DNA of 64,000 nucleotides from Paludibacterium denitrificans (GTDB lineage: Bacteria > Pseudomonadota > Gammaproteobacteria > Burkholderiales > Chromobacteriaceae): positions 2,480,001 to 2,544,000 of the forward strand of contig NZ_WLYX01000001.1 in NCBI RefSeq assembly GCF_009707705.1. The letters are read 5' to 3'. A program made the translations under genes and the position numbers. Each line of letters begins with the position of its first letter. The stretch's first letter is position 1. The notes under the pieces were generated by a model that was given only the letters and a program-made list of their open reading frames with translations, was not told the DNA's origin and did no database searches. Positions 9,806 to 22,713 of this stretch are shown here, piece by piece.

Positions 9806-12115
9806 TCAGCTCCTTTGTGTGGCACGCCACCATTGGCGCGCTATCCAGGCTTGACCCAGACTGATGCCACCGTCGCCGGGCGGCAGGGTGTGTGGCAGAT
9901 AAACGCGTAGCCCGGCCTGTGTCAGTGCCTGCCGCAGCCCGCGATGCAGGCGGCGATTGGCCAGACAGCCGCCGCCCAGCACGATGAGTGTGAGGCCGGT
10001 GGTGCGCGCGGTGCGGACGAGCCAGTCGGCCAGTGCCGCGATCAGCGTACTGTGCCACAGGCTGGCAATGGCCGTGGCGTCGTTGAGCGTCAGCAGGTGG
10101 CGTGCCAGTGGGCTTAAATCCAGTTGGCTGCGCCCGCTAAGGTTGGCCGAAATCACCCACCCCTGCGCCAAGGGCGGGCAGCTCTGAGCCAGTGCTTCCA
10201 GCTGTTGCGCCGCCTCGCCCTCGAAGTGCTGTTGCGGGCAGCGGCCGGTCAGCCCGGCGATGGCATCGAACCAGCGGCCGAGGCTGCTACTATCCGGGCA
10301 ATTGAAGCGCCGGTTGAGTTGTTGCTGCAATAGTGCGTAGCCCGGGTGTGCCGTCAGGTGGGGTGGCAGCGGGCCGGGTTGCCCGAGTTGATGCCACAGG
10401 CCAACCGCCATGCGCCACGGCTCGCGCGCGGCGCGGTTGCCGCCGGGCAGCGGTAGTGTGGCAAGGCTGCCCAGATGCCGGTAACCGCTGCCTTCCAGTT
10501 GCATCAGTTCTCCGCCCCGGGCGGCGCCGTCGTCCCCCAGCCCGAAACCATCCAGCACCAGCCCCAGCGCGGGTGCCTCCAGTGCATGCTCTGCCATGAC
10601 GGCGGCCAGATGGGCATGGTGGTGTTGCACCGCCAGCAGCGGGACGTGCCAGTGTTCGGCCAACCTTTCTGCCAGTTGGCTGGCGTAGCTGTCGGTTTGC
10701 CGGTCACAGGCGATGACGGCGGGCCGGATATTGGTGCCCGCCAGCAGGCGCTCCACCGCCTGATCTAACGTCACGCAGGTTTGCGGGTGATCCAGATCGC
10801 CGACATGCGTGGAAAGCCGGGCTTCGTGGTCACACATCAACGTCGCTGTGTTTTTCAGATAGGCGCCCAGCGCCAATACCGGCGGCCCGCCGTGTGGCAG
10901 CGGCAGTGGCTCGGGGGCAAAGCCGCGCGCCCGGCGGTGGAACAGCGGCGCGCCATCCACCACGGTCAGCACGCTGTCGTCGCTGCGCGTGACGATGTCA
11001 CGATCATGCAGTAGGAAGGCATCGGCGATGTCGGCCAACTCGGTTAGCGCGGCGTGGTTATGGGTGACGGTGGGGGCGCCGGAGCGATTGGCGCTGGTCA
11101 TGACCCACACGACAGGCTGGGCCTCGTGGCGCCAATCGTGCCCGGCAGGGTAGCCGAGTGCGGCATGCAGCAGCAGCCAATGCAGCGGCGCTGGTGGCAG
11201 CAGCAGGCCGAGTTGCCCCATGTCCGGCGCGATGCTTAAGCCAGCATGGCGTCGCTATGTGGCTGTTTGTCCAGCAGTACGATGGGGGTTTCGCGCGCAT
11301 CTAGCCAGTGAGCCTCGGCATCGTTTACCTGCGCCCATTGGCGAGCTGACGCAACATTCGGCACCAGCAGCGCCAGCGGTTTGGTGGGCCGTTGCTTGCG
11401 GGCGCGCAGGCGTGCCACGGCATCCGGCTGGCGCGCGTCGCACAGCAGATGGAAGCCGCCCAGCCCCTTGACCGCGACGATGGCGCCGCGCTGGATCAGG
11501 CGCACGGTTTCGGCAATCGGCTCGCCCGCTAGCGTGGCCGCGCCGCTTCCCAGTAGCTGCAATTGCGGGCCGCACGCCGGGCAGGCCAGTGTCTCGGCGT
11601 GAAAACGCCGGTTGGCCGGGGCGGTGTAGTCGCTCTGGCAAGCCGGGCACAGCGCAAACCGTGCCATGCTGGTGTGGGCGCGGTCATAGGGCAGGCGATG
11701 GCTGATGCTGTCGCGCGGGCCGCAATCGGTGCAGGTGATAAACGCATGGCCGTAGCGGCGGTTGCCCGGCTCGAACAGCTCGTTCAGGCAGGCCGGGCAG
11801 GCGGCGCTGTCCGCGGGGAGCCGGGCGCATCCGCCGGGGTTCGCTAGCGGTAATGTCAAAGTCGGATTCGTCGGTGCGTACCGGCAGGGAATGTGTCTCA
11901 AGGTGGCTGATAGACGCCAACGGCGGTAGCGTTTGTTGCAGCTGCTGGTGAAAGGCGGACAGAGCGGCCGATGGCCCTTGTATTTCCAGCGTGACGCCGT
12001 CGCCGCTGTTGCACACAAAGCCGCTGAGCTGGCTGGCGTGAGCCAGTCGCCAGACAAATGGCCGGAACCCGACGCCCTGTACCCGGCCGTGTATCCGCAA
12101 GCGCTGTCGTTCCAT
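9806..12115 (-). CDS. hypF: carbamoyltransferase HypF
   Basis: About 770 residues. Domains in order: acylphosphatase (HGRVQGVGFRPFVWRLA, residues 6-90); two Cys4 zinc fingers (CPACLNELF...CTDCGPRDS and CPACQSDY...CPACGPQ, about 105-185); a YrdC-like domain (GGFHLLCDA, RKQRPTKPLALL, MTSANRSGAP); and a Kae1-like domain (VQHHHAHLAAVMAEH, LDGFGLGDDG). HypF transfers the carbamoyl group of carbamoyl phosphate to HypE. Breaks: one extra C near 11832 (SEPGGCARLPADS when corrected) and GCTTAAGC at 11234-11241 (MLAGIAPDMGQLG). The ATG overlaps the hypB stop in TGATG. Confidence 0.93.
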
Positions 12116-13065
12116 CACTGTTGCTGTTGTGCCATCTGTGCTGCGGCGCGATCGGCATGTGGCCGATAGGCCATGGCTGGGCGTTGACTGGCCCGGGCGG
12201 CCTGTACGCCTTGTTGCAGCCAGTCCAGCCACGCGTCCAGTCCTTCACCACTTTGTGCCGACAGCTGCAGCACGCGGATGGCGGGATTGACTTGCCGGGC
12301 ATAGGCCAGACAGCGCGCCACGTCGAAATCCAGATGGGGCAGCAGGTCGATCTTGTTGAGTAGCAGCAAATCGGCGGCGGCAAACATGTCGGGATATTTG
12401 AGCGGTTTGTCTTCGCCTTCGGTCACCGACAAGATCACCACCTTGTGTGCTTCCCCCAGATCAAAGGCGGCCGGGCAGACCAGATTGCCTACATTCTCGA
12501 TCAACAGCAGGCTACCTTGGGTCAGCTCCAGCGCTGCCAGCGCCTCGCCAACCATGTGGGCGTCCAGATGACAGCCTTTGCCGGTGTTGATCTGGATGGC
12601 CGGGGCACCAGCGGCACGGATGCGTTCGGCATCGTGGCTGGTTTGCTGATCGCCTTCGATCACCGCGCAGGGGGAGAGACGGGGACAGCCGTCTGATGGT
12701 TTCGGCCAACAGGGTGGTTTTGCCCGAACCGGGGCTGGAAACCAGATTGATGGCAAATATCCGTTGTTCGGCCAACTTGCGACGGTTGGCGCTGGCCAGC
12801 TGGTTGTTGCGGCCCAGAATATCCTGCTCGATTTTGACCATGCGTGCTTAAGCGACAACCCCGGCGCATGAGCGTGAGCGGGCCCGCTACCGTAGTCCAG
12901 TCTCCCGCTGTCTGGCCGGGAGGCTGGCGCCGTGGCATGCGCGGAAGGTGGGCGGTCCGGTGGGTGTTGCTGCCCGCCGTGCGCCCGGTAAGGATATTTC
13001 ACTCCCGTTCCGCTTGCCCCCTCGCTGAGAGCCTGCCCTTGGCCGCAGCCACAAACCGTGCACAT
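12115..13065 (-). CDS. hypB: hydrogenase nickel incorporation GTPase HypB
   Basis: About 316 residues. HypB is a G3E-family GTPase that delivers nickel with HypA. It starts [10 protein letters not shown], the N-terminal CxxCGC nickel site, followed by a linker with few histidines. GTPase motifs are [11 protein letters not shown] (Walker A), [34 protein letters not shown] and NKIDLLP. GCTTAAGC at 12846-12853 replaces GCCGGC ([16 protein letters not shown]), and a second indel near 12672 restores the frame ([11 protein letters not shown]), so both ends lie in one frame. Confidence 0.93.
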   Translation of the reverse strand: MCTVCGCGQGQALSEGASGTGVKYPYRAHGGQQHPPDRPPSAHATAPASRPDSGRLDYGSGPAHAHAPGLSLKHAWSKSSRIFWAATTSWPAPTVASWPNNGYLPSIWFPAPVRAKPPCWPKPSDGCPRLSPCAVIEGDQQTSHDAERIRAAGAPAIQINTGKGCHLDAHMVGEALAALELTQGSLLLIENVGNLVCPAAFDLGEAHKVVILSVTEGEDKPLKYPDMFAAADLLLLNKIDLLPHLDFDVARCLAYARQVNPAIRVLQLSAQSGEGLDAWLDWLQQGVQAARASQRPAMAYRPHADRAAAQMAQQQQ

Positions 13066-13105
13066 TGTTGTCTCCCGATAAGTGTTGACGATGAGGCTTT
13101 TCCGC

Positions 13106-13447
13106 TCATTCTACTTCCAGCTCGCACACGCGCATGGCATCGCCACCCTGAATCTGTAGCGGGTAGTGGCCGCACTGCGGGCAGGCATCCAGCCGGCTAT
13201 GCACGATCAGCGTCTGCTCACAGCGAGGGCAATGGCCTTGGCCCGGCTGATGCCGAATATGCACGCGCGCGTCAGCCGCCAGCGTATCGAGCTTGATGGT
13301 TTCCGGGCAAAAGTCGAGCGCCTCGGCATCGACACCGGCCAAGTCGCCAATTTCCAGCCAGAGTTGTTTGACACACGTAAAACCCTGCGTGACGGCCTGT
13401 TGTTCCAGCAGCAAGATGATTTCTTCGGCCAACGTCATTTCATGCAT
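13106..13447 (-). CDS. hypA: hydrogenase nickel metallochaperone HypA
   Basis: Intact, 113 residues. It starts MHEMTL; the Met-His-Glu terminus is the nickel ligand set. A zinc site of the form CPRCEQ...CPQCG lies at residues 73-92. First gene of the operon hypA-B-F-C-D-E. Forty bases separate it from hypB. No hydrogenase structural or accessory gene lies within the window, so the enzyme served is unknown. Confidence 0.95.
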   Translation of the reverse strand: MHEMTLAEEIILLLEQQAVTQGFTCVKQLWLEIGDLAGVDAEALDFCPETIKLDTLAADARVHIRHQPGQGHCPRCEQTLIVHSRLDACPQCGHYPLQIQGGDAMRVCELEVE

Positions 13448-13862
13448 GATGGGCTTTCGTTAGTCGGTACCAGCGGCGCCATGATTATCCTATAGCCTAC
13501 ATTGATTATTCGCAGCAGAGCGGGTGATCCGTGTTTCTCATTGTTTTATCAGGGTTTTTCCTGATCACCTTGGGCGGGCGATTATGCCAAGCTGTCACGG
13601 TAAATCATTTGTGTCATAGTGCGGGCTGGTTGGAAGTATTGTTAAGCCGCATTGCGGGGCGTTAGTTTTCAAAACTGTCCGGACCCCATTAACCTTAATC
13701 AGCCGATAACCCAGCAACCATCGTTACAATAGGGCGCTAAACCATGGTGAGCATTTTGAGGTTAAACCTAAGTAAACCTTGATCTATTTCCCTATCATGG
13801 TTATTAGCTCTGCCGTTATAATGATGCACAAATTATTAATTGTTGTTTAAGGTCTTTGTTCC
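13448..13862. other. divergent promoter region between hypA and the GGDEF/EAL gene
   Basis: No gene seen. An inverted pair GGTGATC (13523-13529) / GATCACC (13563-13569) encloses a smaller TCAGG...CCTGA dyad at 13549-13564. Either may be an operator, but neither fits a clear FNR or sigma-54 box. The stretch 13780-13860 is AT-rich, as expected for the promoter of the plus-strand gene. Confidence 0.4.
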
Positions 13863-16364
13863 ATGTCCCCGTTGATGCAGTCGATTGAGCACATACTGTC
13901 AGCCGAGATACTCAGTTGTCGGCCGGACACCCCGGTCAGTGAGGCTGCCCGTAAAATGCTGGATGCCAATTGCGGCTCCATCATCGTCATGGCCGACGAC
14001 GGCATTCCGCAAGGGGTGTGGACCGAAAGCGATGCCGTCAAGGTAGACCTGGGCGACGATAACGGCCGCAGCCGCCCGGTGTGTGAGGTGATGAGCAAGC
14101 CGATCATTACCCTGCAGCACGACGTTACCGTGCACCATGCCCTGGGCGTCTTCCGCCAGAGCCGAATTCGTCACGCGTTGGTAGAGAAGCATGGGCAACT
14201 GATCGGTGTGCTGTCGTTGTCCGATGTGATCCTCAATCAGGATACCGAAGCCTTTCTCGGGGTGAAGCGGCTGGACATGCTCAATAGTCCGGAAGTCTCC
14301 ATCCTTTCCCACGCCGATACCCTGCAAACCGCGCTGCGCGAGATGCGGGATCATGATCTGTCGGCGGTGGGCGTGCTGTTTCCTGATCAGAGCTACGGCA
14401 TCCTGACCCAGCGCGATGTGGTACGCCTGCTGGCACATGATGATACCAATCGCCTGATTGGCACGGTTTGTACCCGTCCGGTGCTCGGCCTGCCACAGTC
14501 GGCCAGCCTGCTGCAGGCCCGCCGCATGATTTACCAGCACCAGATTCGCCATCTGGCTGTCTTTGACTCCTTAAAGCAAGCTGGTGCAGATCGTCAGCTT
14601 TCGCGAAATCATCCAGAGTATTGAGCACGAATTCCTGTTGGAATTGCATGGCGCCTTGCGCGAGCGTGACGAGGCCCTGCTGCAATCGAAGCAGAACCTG
14701 CTATTGGCCGACAAGGTATTCGAGGCCACCATGGAAGGTATCGTCATTACCGACCAGAGCGGCGTCATCCAGACGGTCAACCCGGCATTTGTGCGCATCA
14801 CCGGCTATTCCCGCGAGGAAGCGGTAGGGCGGACGCCTACCATTCTCAAGTCCGGCAAGCAACCGCGTGAATTCTATGAGTACCTGTGGCGTTGCCTGAT
14901 CAAGGATGGCGCCCGGCAGGGCGAAGTGGTCAATCGCCGCAAGAACGGCCTGCTGTATACCGAACACCTCAGTATTACCGCCATCCGCGATGACAGTGGC
15001 GAGTGTCGCCATTACGTCGCCGTGTTTTCCGACATTACCCAGCGCAAGCAGGCGGAAGAACGCCTGCATTTCCTGGCCAACCATGATGCCCTGACCGGCC
15101 TGCCCAACCGCACGCTGTTTATCGAAAAACTGCAGGCAGCGGTGGAGCAGGCGGCGCAATATAACCGCCGCGTGGCCTTGATGTTTGTCGATCTGGACCG
15201 TTTCAAACTGGTCAACGACACCTTGGGCCACCATGCGGGCGACGAGTTGCTGACCCGGATTGCCTCGGAGCTGCGCCGTGTGGCACCGCAGCTGGCTACC
15301 GTGGCGCGCTTGTCCGGCGATGAATTCACCATCCTGCTGGATAACGTGGTGTCGGTGCAGCAAGTAGCCAGCCGTGCCCAGAGTATTCTGGACGCCGTCT
15401 CGGCCGTGGCGGTGGTGGCCGGACAGGAAGTGTTCATCTCCGCCAGCGTCGGGATTGCCATGTACCCGGATGATGGCGCCGCCGCCGATGCCTTGCTGGC
15501 CAATGCGGATACCGCCATGTATCGCGCCAAGGAGCGGGGCAAGAACACCTTCCAGTTTTACACGGCAGACATGAACGCCCGCGCCATCGAGCGGCTCAAG
15601 CTGGAATACAGCCTGCACCGCGCACTGGCACAACACGAACTGGAGTTGTGGTATCAACCCAAGGTGGAGTTGGCCTCCGGGCGCATCGTCGGGGCTGAGG
15701 CGCTATTGCGCTGGCGTCATCCGGAGATGGGCATGATCCCGCCAAGCCAGTTCATTCCCATTGCCGAAGACAGTGCCCTGATCGTACCGATTGGCGAATG
15801 GGTGCTGGATACCGCCTGTGCCGATATCCGCCACTGGCAGGATAGCGGGCTGTCCTCTGGCCGTGTCGCCGTCAATGTTTCCGGCTAAGACGGTTGAAAA
15901 ACCCCAGCTTTGTCGACACCGTCGCCAGCTTGTTGACGCAATATGAACTACACAATTCCGTGCTGGAGCTTGAAGTGACGGAAAGCCCGGTGATGGATGA
16001 AACCAGCGGCATGATCGATTTGCTACGGCGGCTGCAGCAACTGGGGATTTATCTGTCGATTGATGATTTTGGTACCGGTTACTCTTCGCTGTCCTATCTC
16101 AAGCGTCTGCCCGTGCATGGCCTGAAGATTGATCAGTCCTTCATCATGCATCTGCATCAGGACCGCGACGATGCGGCCATTACGCAGGCCATCATTTCCA
16201 TCGCGCGCAGTCTGGGTCTGGATGTGGTGGCCGAAGGGGTGGAGCTGGAGGCGCAGCGGCAATTCTTGCAGGAGCAGGGCTGCGTGTGGGCTCAGGGCTT
16301 CCTGTTCAGCAAACCGGTGCCGCGTCAGGAGTTCGAGCGGCTATTGCGCGCGCAGCAAGCGTAA
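13863..16364 (+). CDS. CBS-PAS-GGDEF-EAL cyclic-di-GMP turnover protein
   Basis: About 833 residues after joining three frames. CBS repeats fill residues 1-240 (PVSEAARKML, GVWTESDAVKV, VMSKPIITLQHDVTV, GILTQRDVVRLL). A PAS domain follows (EATMEGIVITDQSGVIQTVNPAF), then a GGDEF domain with SGDEF in place of GGDEF and no RxxD I-site before it. The EAL domain keeps EALLRWRHP, LELEVTES, IDDFGTGYSS, LKIDQSF and VAEGVE, so phosphodiesterase activity is likely. Breaks: 14569-14577 (CCTTAAAGC) and 15883-15891 (GGCTAAGAC), both explained by GCCGGC (for example VNVSGRRLKNPSF). A soluble cytoplasmic sensor; the CBS ligand is probably an adenine nucleotide. Confidence 0.85.
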
Positions 16365-16420
16365 CCGGCGGAGCAAAGTTGGCCGAAAAGACAGCCAAGT
16401 TGACATGCCCAAGCGGATCA

Positions 16421-18173
<1,753 letters not shown>

Positions 18174-18619
18174 TTAGCTTTTCAGCGGAATGCCACCCAT
18201 GGCCGATAGCCTGGATTGATAGGACAGCACCTGTTTCAGATCGCGGCGAAATACCGGGAAATAAAACAGCGCGGGAAGGCCGACGCCGATCAGCAGGCTG
18301 TTACTGGTCGACAGCAGGGATGCAACCAGAGGCAGCATGCAAAGCAGCCCCAGTACCGGTCCGATCAGGCTGCGTTTCCAGAAATAGGTTTTGCCATCGG
18401 CCAGACGGATGCCAATCAGCATTTTACCGTTGAGAAACAGCGTGACCTCTTCACCCAGCCCGCGTCCGATATAGTCGCTCAGGCTTTTCGCAGTGCGGAC
18501 TTTTTGCAGGATGGTGTCGCCAATCTCGATGGAGTTGTAATGGACAAAGGATTTGCCCACCGGGTTTTGATGGTTGTGCCGGAGCCCAGCATTTTCAGTC
18601 TGCCGTTGATTTCTTTCAT
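18174..18619 (-). CDS. membrane protein of unknown function
   Basis: About 148 residues from the ATG at 18619 (MKEINGRLKMLG), joined across one missing C near 18562 (TIKTPVGKSFVHY). The N-terminal half is soluble; residues 85-125 form two hydrophobic segments (GPVLGLLCMLPLVASLL and LLIGVGLPALFYFPVF), giving a helical hairpin anchor. No family is recognised. It is downstream of the small ORF at 18666-18866 on the same strand, with about 46 bases between, and may be cotranscribed with it. Confidence 0.55.
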
Positions 18620-18665
18620 GGAGTGATCCCGAGCTGATTGGAAGGAAACAAGGTGGCGGCCACTA

Positions 18666-18866
18666 TCATTGCAGCGCCAGTGCTGCGCCTGCTTTTACAC
18701 ATTTGGGCAGGGAGCGGCTGGCAAAGGTACTGAGCATGCCGCAGCGGTAACTCTTGCTGCTGATGCTGGTGTTGTAATGGATGTGCGTGCCGTTGAAACC
18801 GTCATTCTTGGTAATGTTGGCGACTTTGACGGCGCTGGTGGTGGCAATGAGTAAGTGGCGCAACAT
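18666..18866 (-). CDS. small hypothetical protein, possible target of the neighbouring LuxR
   Basis: Sixty-six residues with two cysteines (SYRCGMLSTF and PKCVKAG) and a moderately hydrophobic N-terminus; no classical signal peptide. Composition is protein-like and the frame is intact, but no ribosome site is obvious. A lux-box-like palindrome lies about 113 bases upstream of the start and after the luxR stop, so this may be the gene the receptor controls. Function unknown. Confidence 0.4.
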   Translation of the reverse strand: MLRHLLIATTSAVKVANITKNDGFNGTHIHYNTSISSKSYRCGMLSTFASRSLPKCVKAGAALALQ

Positions 18867-18977
18867 GACGGGTCCCGATGATTGATCGCATGGCCAGAGG
18901 CTGCCGGGCTCGGATGTTTACCCAAAACCGGTTGCCTCGCTACGGGCGCTATTTCAAAGGATTCCATGTTGGCCGGT

Positions 18978-18997
18978 AACTATAAGAACTTATAGGC
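18978..18997. promoter_or_regulatory. lux-box-like palindrome
   Basis: CTATAAGAACTTATAG (18980-18995) is a perfect 7+7 inverted repeat with a 2-base centre. With two flanking bases it has the 20-base lux-box layout, with CT at positions 3-4 and AG at 17-18. It sits between the luxR stop (19018) and the start of the small ORF (18866). Confidence 0.55.
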
Positions 18998-19017
18998 CGG
19001 ATATCTGCAGGCAGGAT

Positions 19018-19778
19018 TCAGGGCTTGATCAGCCCCAATGCAATGGCGCGCGCCACCGTCTGGGTGCGGGTGCTGGTATGCAGCTTCTTCTTAAGCATTA
19101 CTGATGTGAAAAATTACCGTGGCCTCGGCTACATTGAGGATGCGGGCAATTTCCCATGAGGTCTTGCCTGCGGAAACCCAGCTTAGGCATTCCTTTTCCC
19201 GCGGTGTCAGGGTGACGGAGCGGGTGAACATATTGTTGGTGAGTGCCAGCCGGGTAACGGCTTCGTGCAAATGGGCCAGCAACATATAGCCCGCCCAGCT
19301 GTGCCTGGATATTGCGCTTGTCTGCCGCGGTATTGCTGTCGGTGGTCAGGCTGAAAATCGCCAGCTCACTATTTTTGCCGATCACCGAAAAGGTGGCGCC
19401 AGTCAGCAAGCCGTGTTCGCTGGCTTCATCAAACATCTGGCGTACGGTGTGGTCCTCAGGTTCTGGTTGCAGATGCCACACCACCGGGATGATGGAGCGC
19501 GAGCAATGCCGGACCAGTGGGTCGATTTCAATGTAGTTCTGTGCTTGGTAGCGGTTGAACCAGCTTTCCGGATAGCTGGAAATTACGCCACCATGCTTCT
19601 GCTCCGTGCCGTCAAAGATAAAGCGGGCGGGTTCACCATTGGGTTTTACCGGCGCGTGGGCGCCATAGTGGAATGATGAAAAGCCAAAATGCTGGCTGGC
19701 ATGCAGCAGTGCCCCAGTCAGTTCTGCAATGCTGGCGGCGTGGAGGATGTTTTCGAAGGGATAGATCTGGGCTGACAC
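19018..19778 (-). CDS. LuxR-family acyl-homoserine-lactone receptor (solo)
   Basis: About 253 residues. The N-terminal autoinducer domain keeps the spacing of AHL-binding residues: W and Y in SWFNRY, D and P in IEIDPL, then W in PVVWHLQ. The C-terminal GerE helix-turn-helix is LTPREKECLSWVSAGKTSWEIARILNVAEATVIFHISNA, then KKLHTSTRTQTVARAIALGLIKP. Two frame breaks: one near 19300 (an extra base after QAQLGG) and CTTAAG at 19090-19096, where GCCGGC gives ISNAGKKL. No luxI-type synthase is in the window, hence a solo receptor; a partner may lie elsewhere. Confidence 0.83.
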
Positions 19779-19937
19779 CGGGTATCTCGCTATTTATGTT
19801 TATGACGAGATGGTAATGGATGCGCCGGTATTTGCCAAAAGCCCGGCGGTGGTGCTTTGGGCCAGATGTGACAACAGCACCCGCAGGTGCTGTGTTCATC
19901 GGCCAAATGCTATCTGTTGGGGATTGCCCGTGCGGGC

Positions 19938-21249
19938 CTATTTCTTTTTAGCTTCCTCATCCCACTTGCGTAGCAGGGCAAGCTTCTCTCCGATCTTGCT
20001 TTCCAGCCCGCGTGGCACCGGCTGATACCAACCGGGCTCTGCCATGTCTTCGGGCAAGTAGTGTTCCCCGGCGGCATAGGCGTTGGGTTCGTCGTGGGCG
20101 TAGCGGTACTCATGGCCATAGCCCAACTCTTTCATGAGTTTGGTCGGCGCATTGCGCAAATGGATGGGAACCTCGCGGCTCTTGTCCTGACGGATAAAGG
20201 CGCGGGCCTGATTATAGGCGTTGTAACCGGCATTACTTTTAGCGGCCACGGCCAGATAAATTGCCGCCTGTGCCAGCGCCAGTTCACCTTCCGGGCTGCC
20301 TAGCCGTTCGTAGGTGTCAGCAGCATCCAGCGCTACCCGTGCGGCGCGTGGGTCGGCCGAGGCCAATGTCTTCCCATGCCATGCGTATCAGGCGCCGGGC
20401 CAGATAGCGCGGGTCGGCCCCGCCATCCAGCATGCGGGTTAGCCAGTACAGCGCGGCATCCGGGTTGGAGCCGCGTACCGATTTGTGCAGGGCCGATATC
20501 TGGTCGTAGAAGGCATCGCCGCCCTTGTCGAAGCGGCGAGCGTTGACGGTCAACACTTCGCCCAGAAAGGCGGTGTCGATTCGGCCAACCTTGCGCGCCA
20601 GCGCGGCGGTGCGGGTCTGCTCCAGCAGGTTAAGAAAACGACGGGCGTCGCCATCGGCATAGCCGGTGAGCGTGGCGATGGCGTTGTCGTCAAACTCCAG
20701 TCCTTCCAGCGCACCGTGCTGCTGTGCGCGGGTAAATAATTGCTGCAGTTCGGCGTCGCTCAAGGCTTGCAGCACGTAAACCTGTGCCCGCGACAATAGC
20801 GCGGAGTTGACTTCGAACGACGGGTTCTCGGTAGTGGCACCAATAAAGGTGAGCAGGCCGGATTCGACAAAAGGCAAAAAGGCATCTTGCTGGCTCTTGT
20901 TGAAACGGTGAACTTCATCGACAAACAAAATGGTTTGTCGGCCATTGCGCTGGAGCGCGGCCTGTGCCTTTTCTACTGCTTCGCGAATGTCCTTCACGCC
21001 GGAAAACACCGCCGACAGCGGGATGAATTCGGCATCAAAGCTGTGTGCCAGAATCCGTGCCAGCGTGGTCTTGCCCACGCCGGGAGGGCCCCACAAGATC
21101 ATGGAGTGCAAGGCTTGCGCTTCGACCGCCGAGGCGCAGCGGTTTGCCGGGGCCGATCAAGTGCTGCTGGCCGATGACGTCGTCCAGCGTGGTGGGGCGC
21201 AGTGCTTCGGCCGGGGTTTTTTCGGTTCTTGGTGAAATAGGTCGTTCAT
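19938..21249 (-). CDS. rarA: replication-associated recombination ATPase RarA (MgsA)
   Basis: About 437 residues. AAA+ clamp-loader-like ATPase acting at stalled forks. Seen are GPPGVGKTT (Walker A), [19 protein letters not shown] (Walker B), [12 protein letters not shown] (sensor 1) and the C-terminal signature [22 protein letters not shown]...[15 protein letters not shown] with HYLPEDM. Frameshifts near 21215, 21140 and 20362 ([17 protein letters not shown] when corrected) are probably sequence errors. Start ATG at 21249, MNDLFHQEP. Confidence 0.92.
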
Positions 21250-21382
21250 GGCTGGTCCAGCGACAGGGCTACACAGAAGCCGCAATGCATGGCGTGAGTG
21301 TAATGCATCAGACGGCTTACGTCAGATCGAGCCTTGTGCGCGGGCGGTGCCGCCAGCGGTTTTCGGCCAACCTTGGCCGTGC

Positions 21383-22475
21383 CTAGCGTGCGGCGGTGGC
21401 GACGATCTTGCCGTTCCACAGCGAGGCCAGTGCTGGCAAGTGGCGGGCTTCCACCGCCATTTCGACGGAACCGACCACTTTCTGCGGTTGCGGCGTGCGG
21501 CTGGCATCACGGCCAAGGCGTACGCACAGCGGGCTGGTGATGTTGTCACTATGGTGCACAACGATGGCGCTGCCGCCGTGTTCCAGCTTGACGAAGCTGC
21601 CGGGCGGATACAGCCCGATTTCCTTGATCAGGCAGTCGGTCAGTTGGCTATCGGTGAGGATGTCGCGTTGCTGAAACAGCTGCGCCATGGCATTGCGCGG
21701 AACGAGCGAGCGACGATAGTGGCGCGGATGCAGGCGGGCCATGGCCACGTCGGCCACGTGCAGGATATGGGCATAAGCACTGATCGCCTCGCGTTCCAGC
21801 GCAAACGGATAGCCTTTGCCGTTCCAGCGTTCGTGATGTTCGATGATCGCCAGATGCCAGACGGGATCTTCAATATTGGCTTCGCGCAGGATGGCGGAGC
21901 TGGCCAGCGGATGCAGGTGCAGCTGATTGACTTGCAGGGTGGAAAGCGGTGCCGCCCGGCGGTTGAGTTCATCCTGTAATTCCACCATGGACACGTTCAT
22001 GGTCAGCCCGGCGCACACCAGTGTCTGGCTGTCTTTGTCTGTCATGCTCAGGCGCGAGGCCGGGCGGGCGATCAACACGGCAACATGCACGGCATGAGCC
22101 TGTGCGTAGCTGGCATAAGGCAATAGCAGGCTGGCGGCCAGCGTGGCTTCGGGAGCGTGGTTGGCGCTGCTGATCAGCCGTGTGGCCAGCTTGCGTACCT
22201 GTGCTTCGGCGTCATCCAGCTCCAGCAGGCGAGGCGTTAGCCAGCCCAGATATTGATAGGCCCGGTGGTAGAAGTTGAAACGGGTCTTGAATGGCTTCGT
22301 TCGGCGCTGTCGGCGGCGGAGCGGCCTTGTCATGAGTGCCTTGCGCCAGCAGGCGTTGTTTTTCGGCGGGCGTTAGCCGGAATTCAATATCGTCCGTCTG
22401 AATCAGACGATTGCGAATATATAGCGATTCCGGCAAATGGTGCGGCAAGACTGGGGCTCCGTAAAAGTTGTGCAA
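21383..22475 (-). CDS. degenerate HD-GYP domain protein
   Basis: About 364 residues from a TTG start at 22475, joined across a frameshift near 22290. The C-terminal half has the HHERWNGKGYP motif of HD-GYP phosphodiesterases, then the usual helices (AYAHILHVADVAMARL). The metal-binding HD pair expected earlier is absent: the place of HDIGK reads GLTMNVSM. It is thus unlikely to hydrolyse cyclic-di-GMP and may act as a binding or scaffold protein. The last 60 residues form a small beta domain (VKLEHGGSAIVVHHSDNI). Confidence 0.7.
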
Positions 22476-22713
22476 TGAGTATACGAACTCTGTTTGCGCT
22501 TGTGTTGAATCGCCCGGAGATTTTATTCCCCTGTCTTTGACAGGGTTTTTGCCGTTGCCGCGGTGATAATTGATCGTGATAGATGCCGATTTACCGCCTG
22601 CAGGTTGGCCGAAAGAGGGCGGCTGGTTTGGCCTCTCGTCCGGTTTGGGTGTACCGTAAACCGATATGCCTGCTTAAGCAAGGCAGACGTAATCACAGGA
22701 AAAGAGGCGCATC

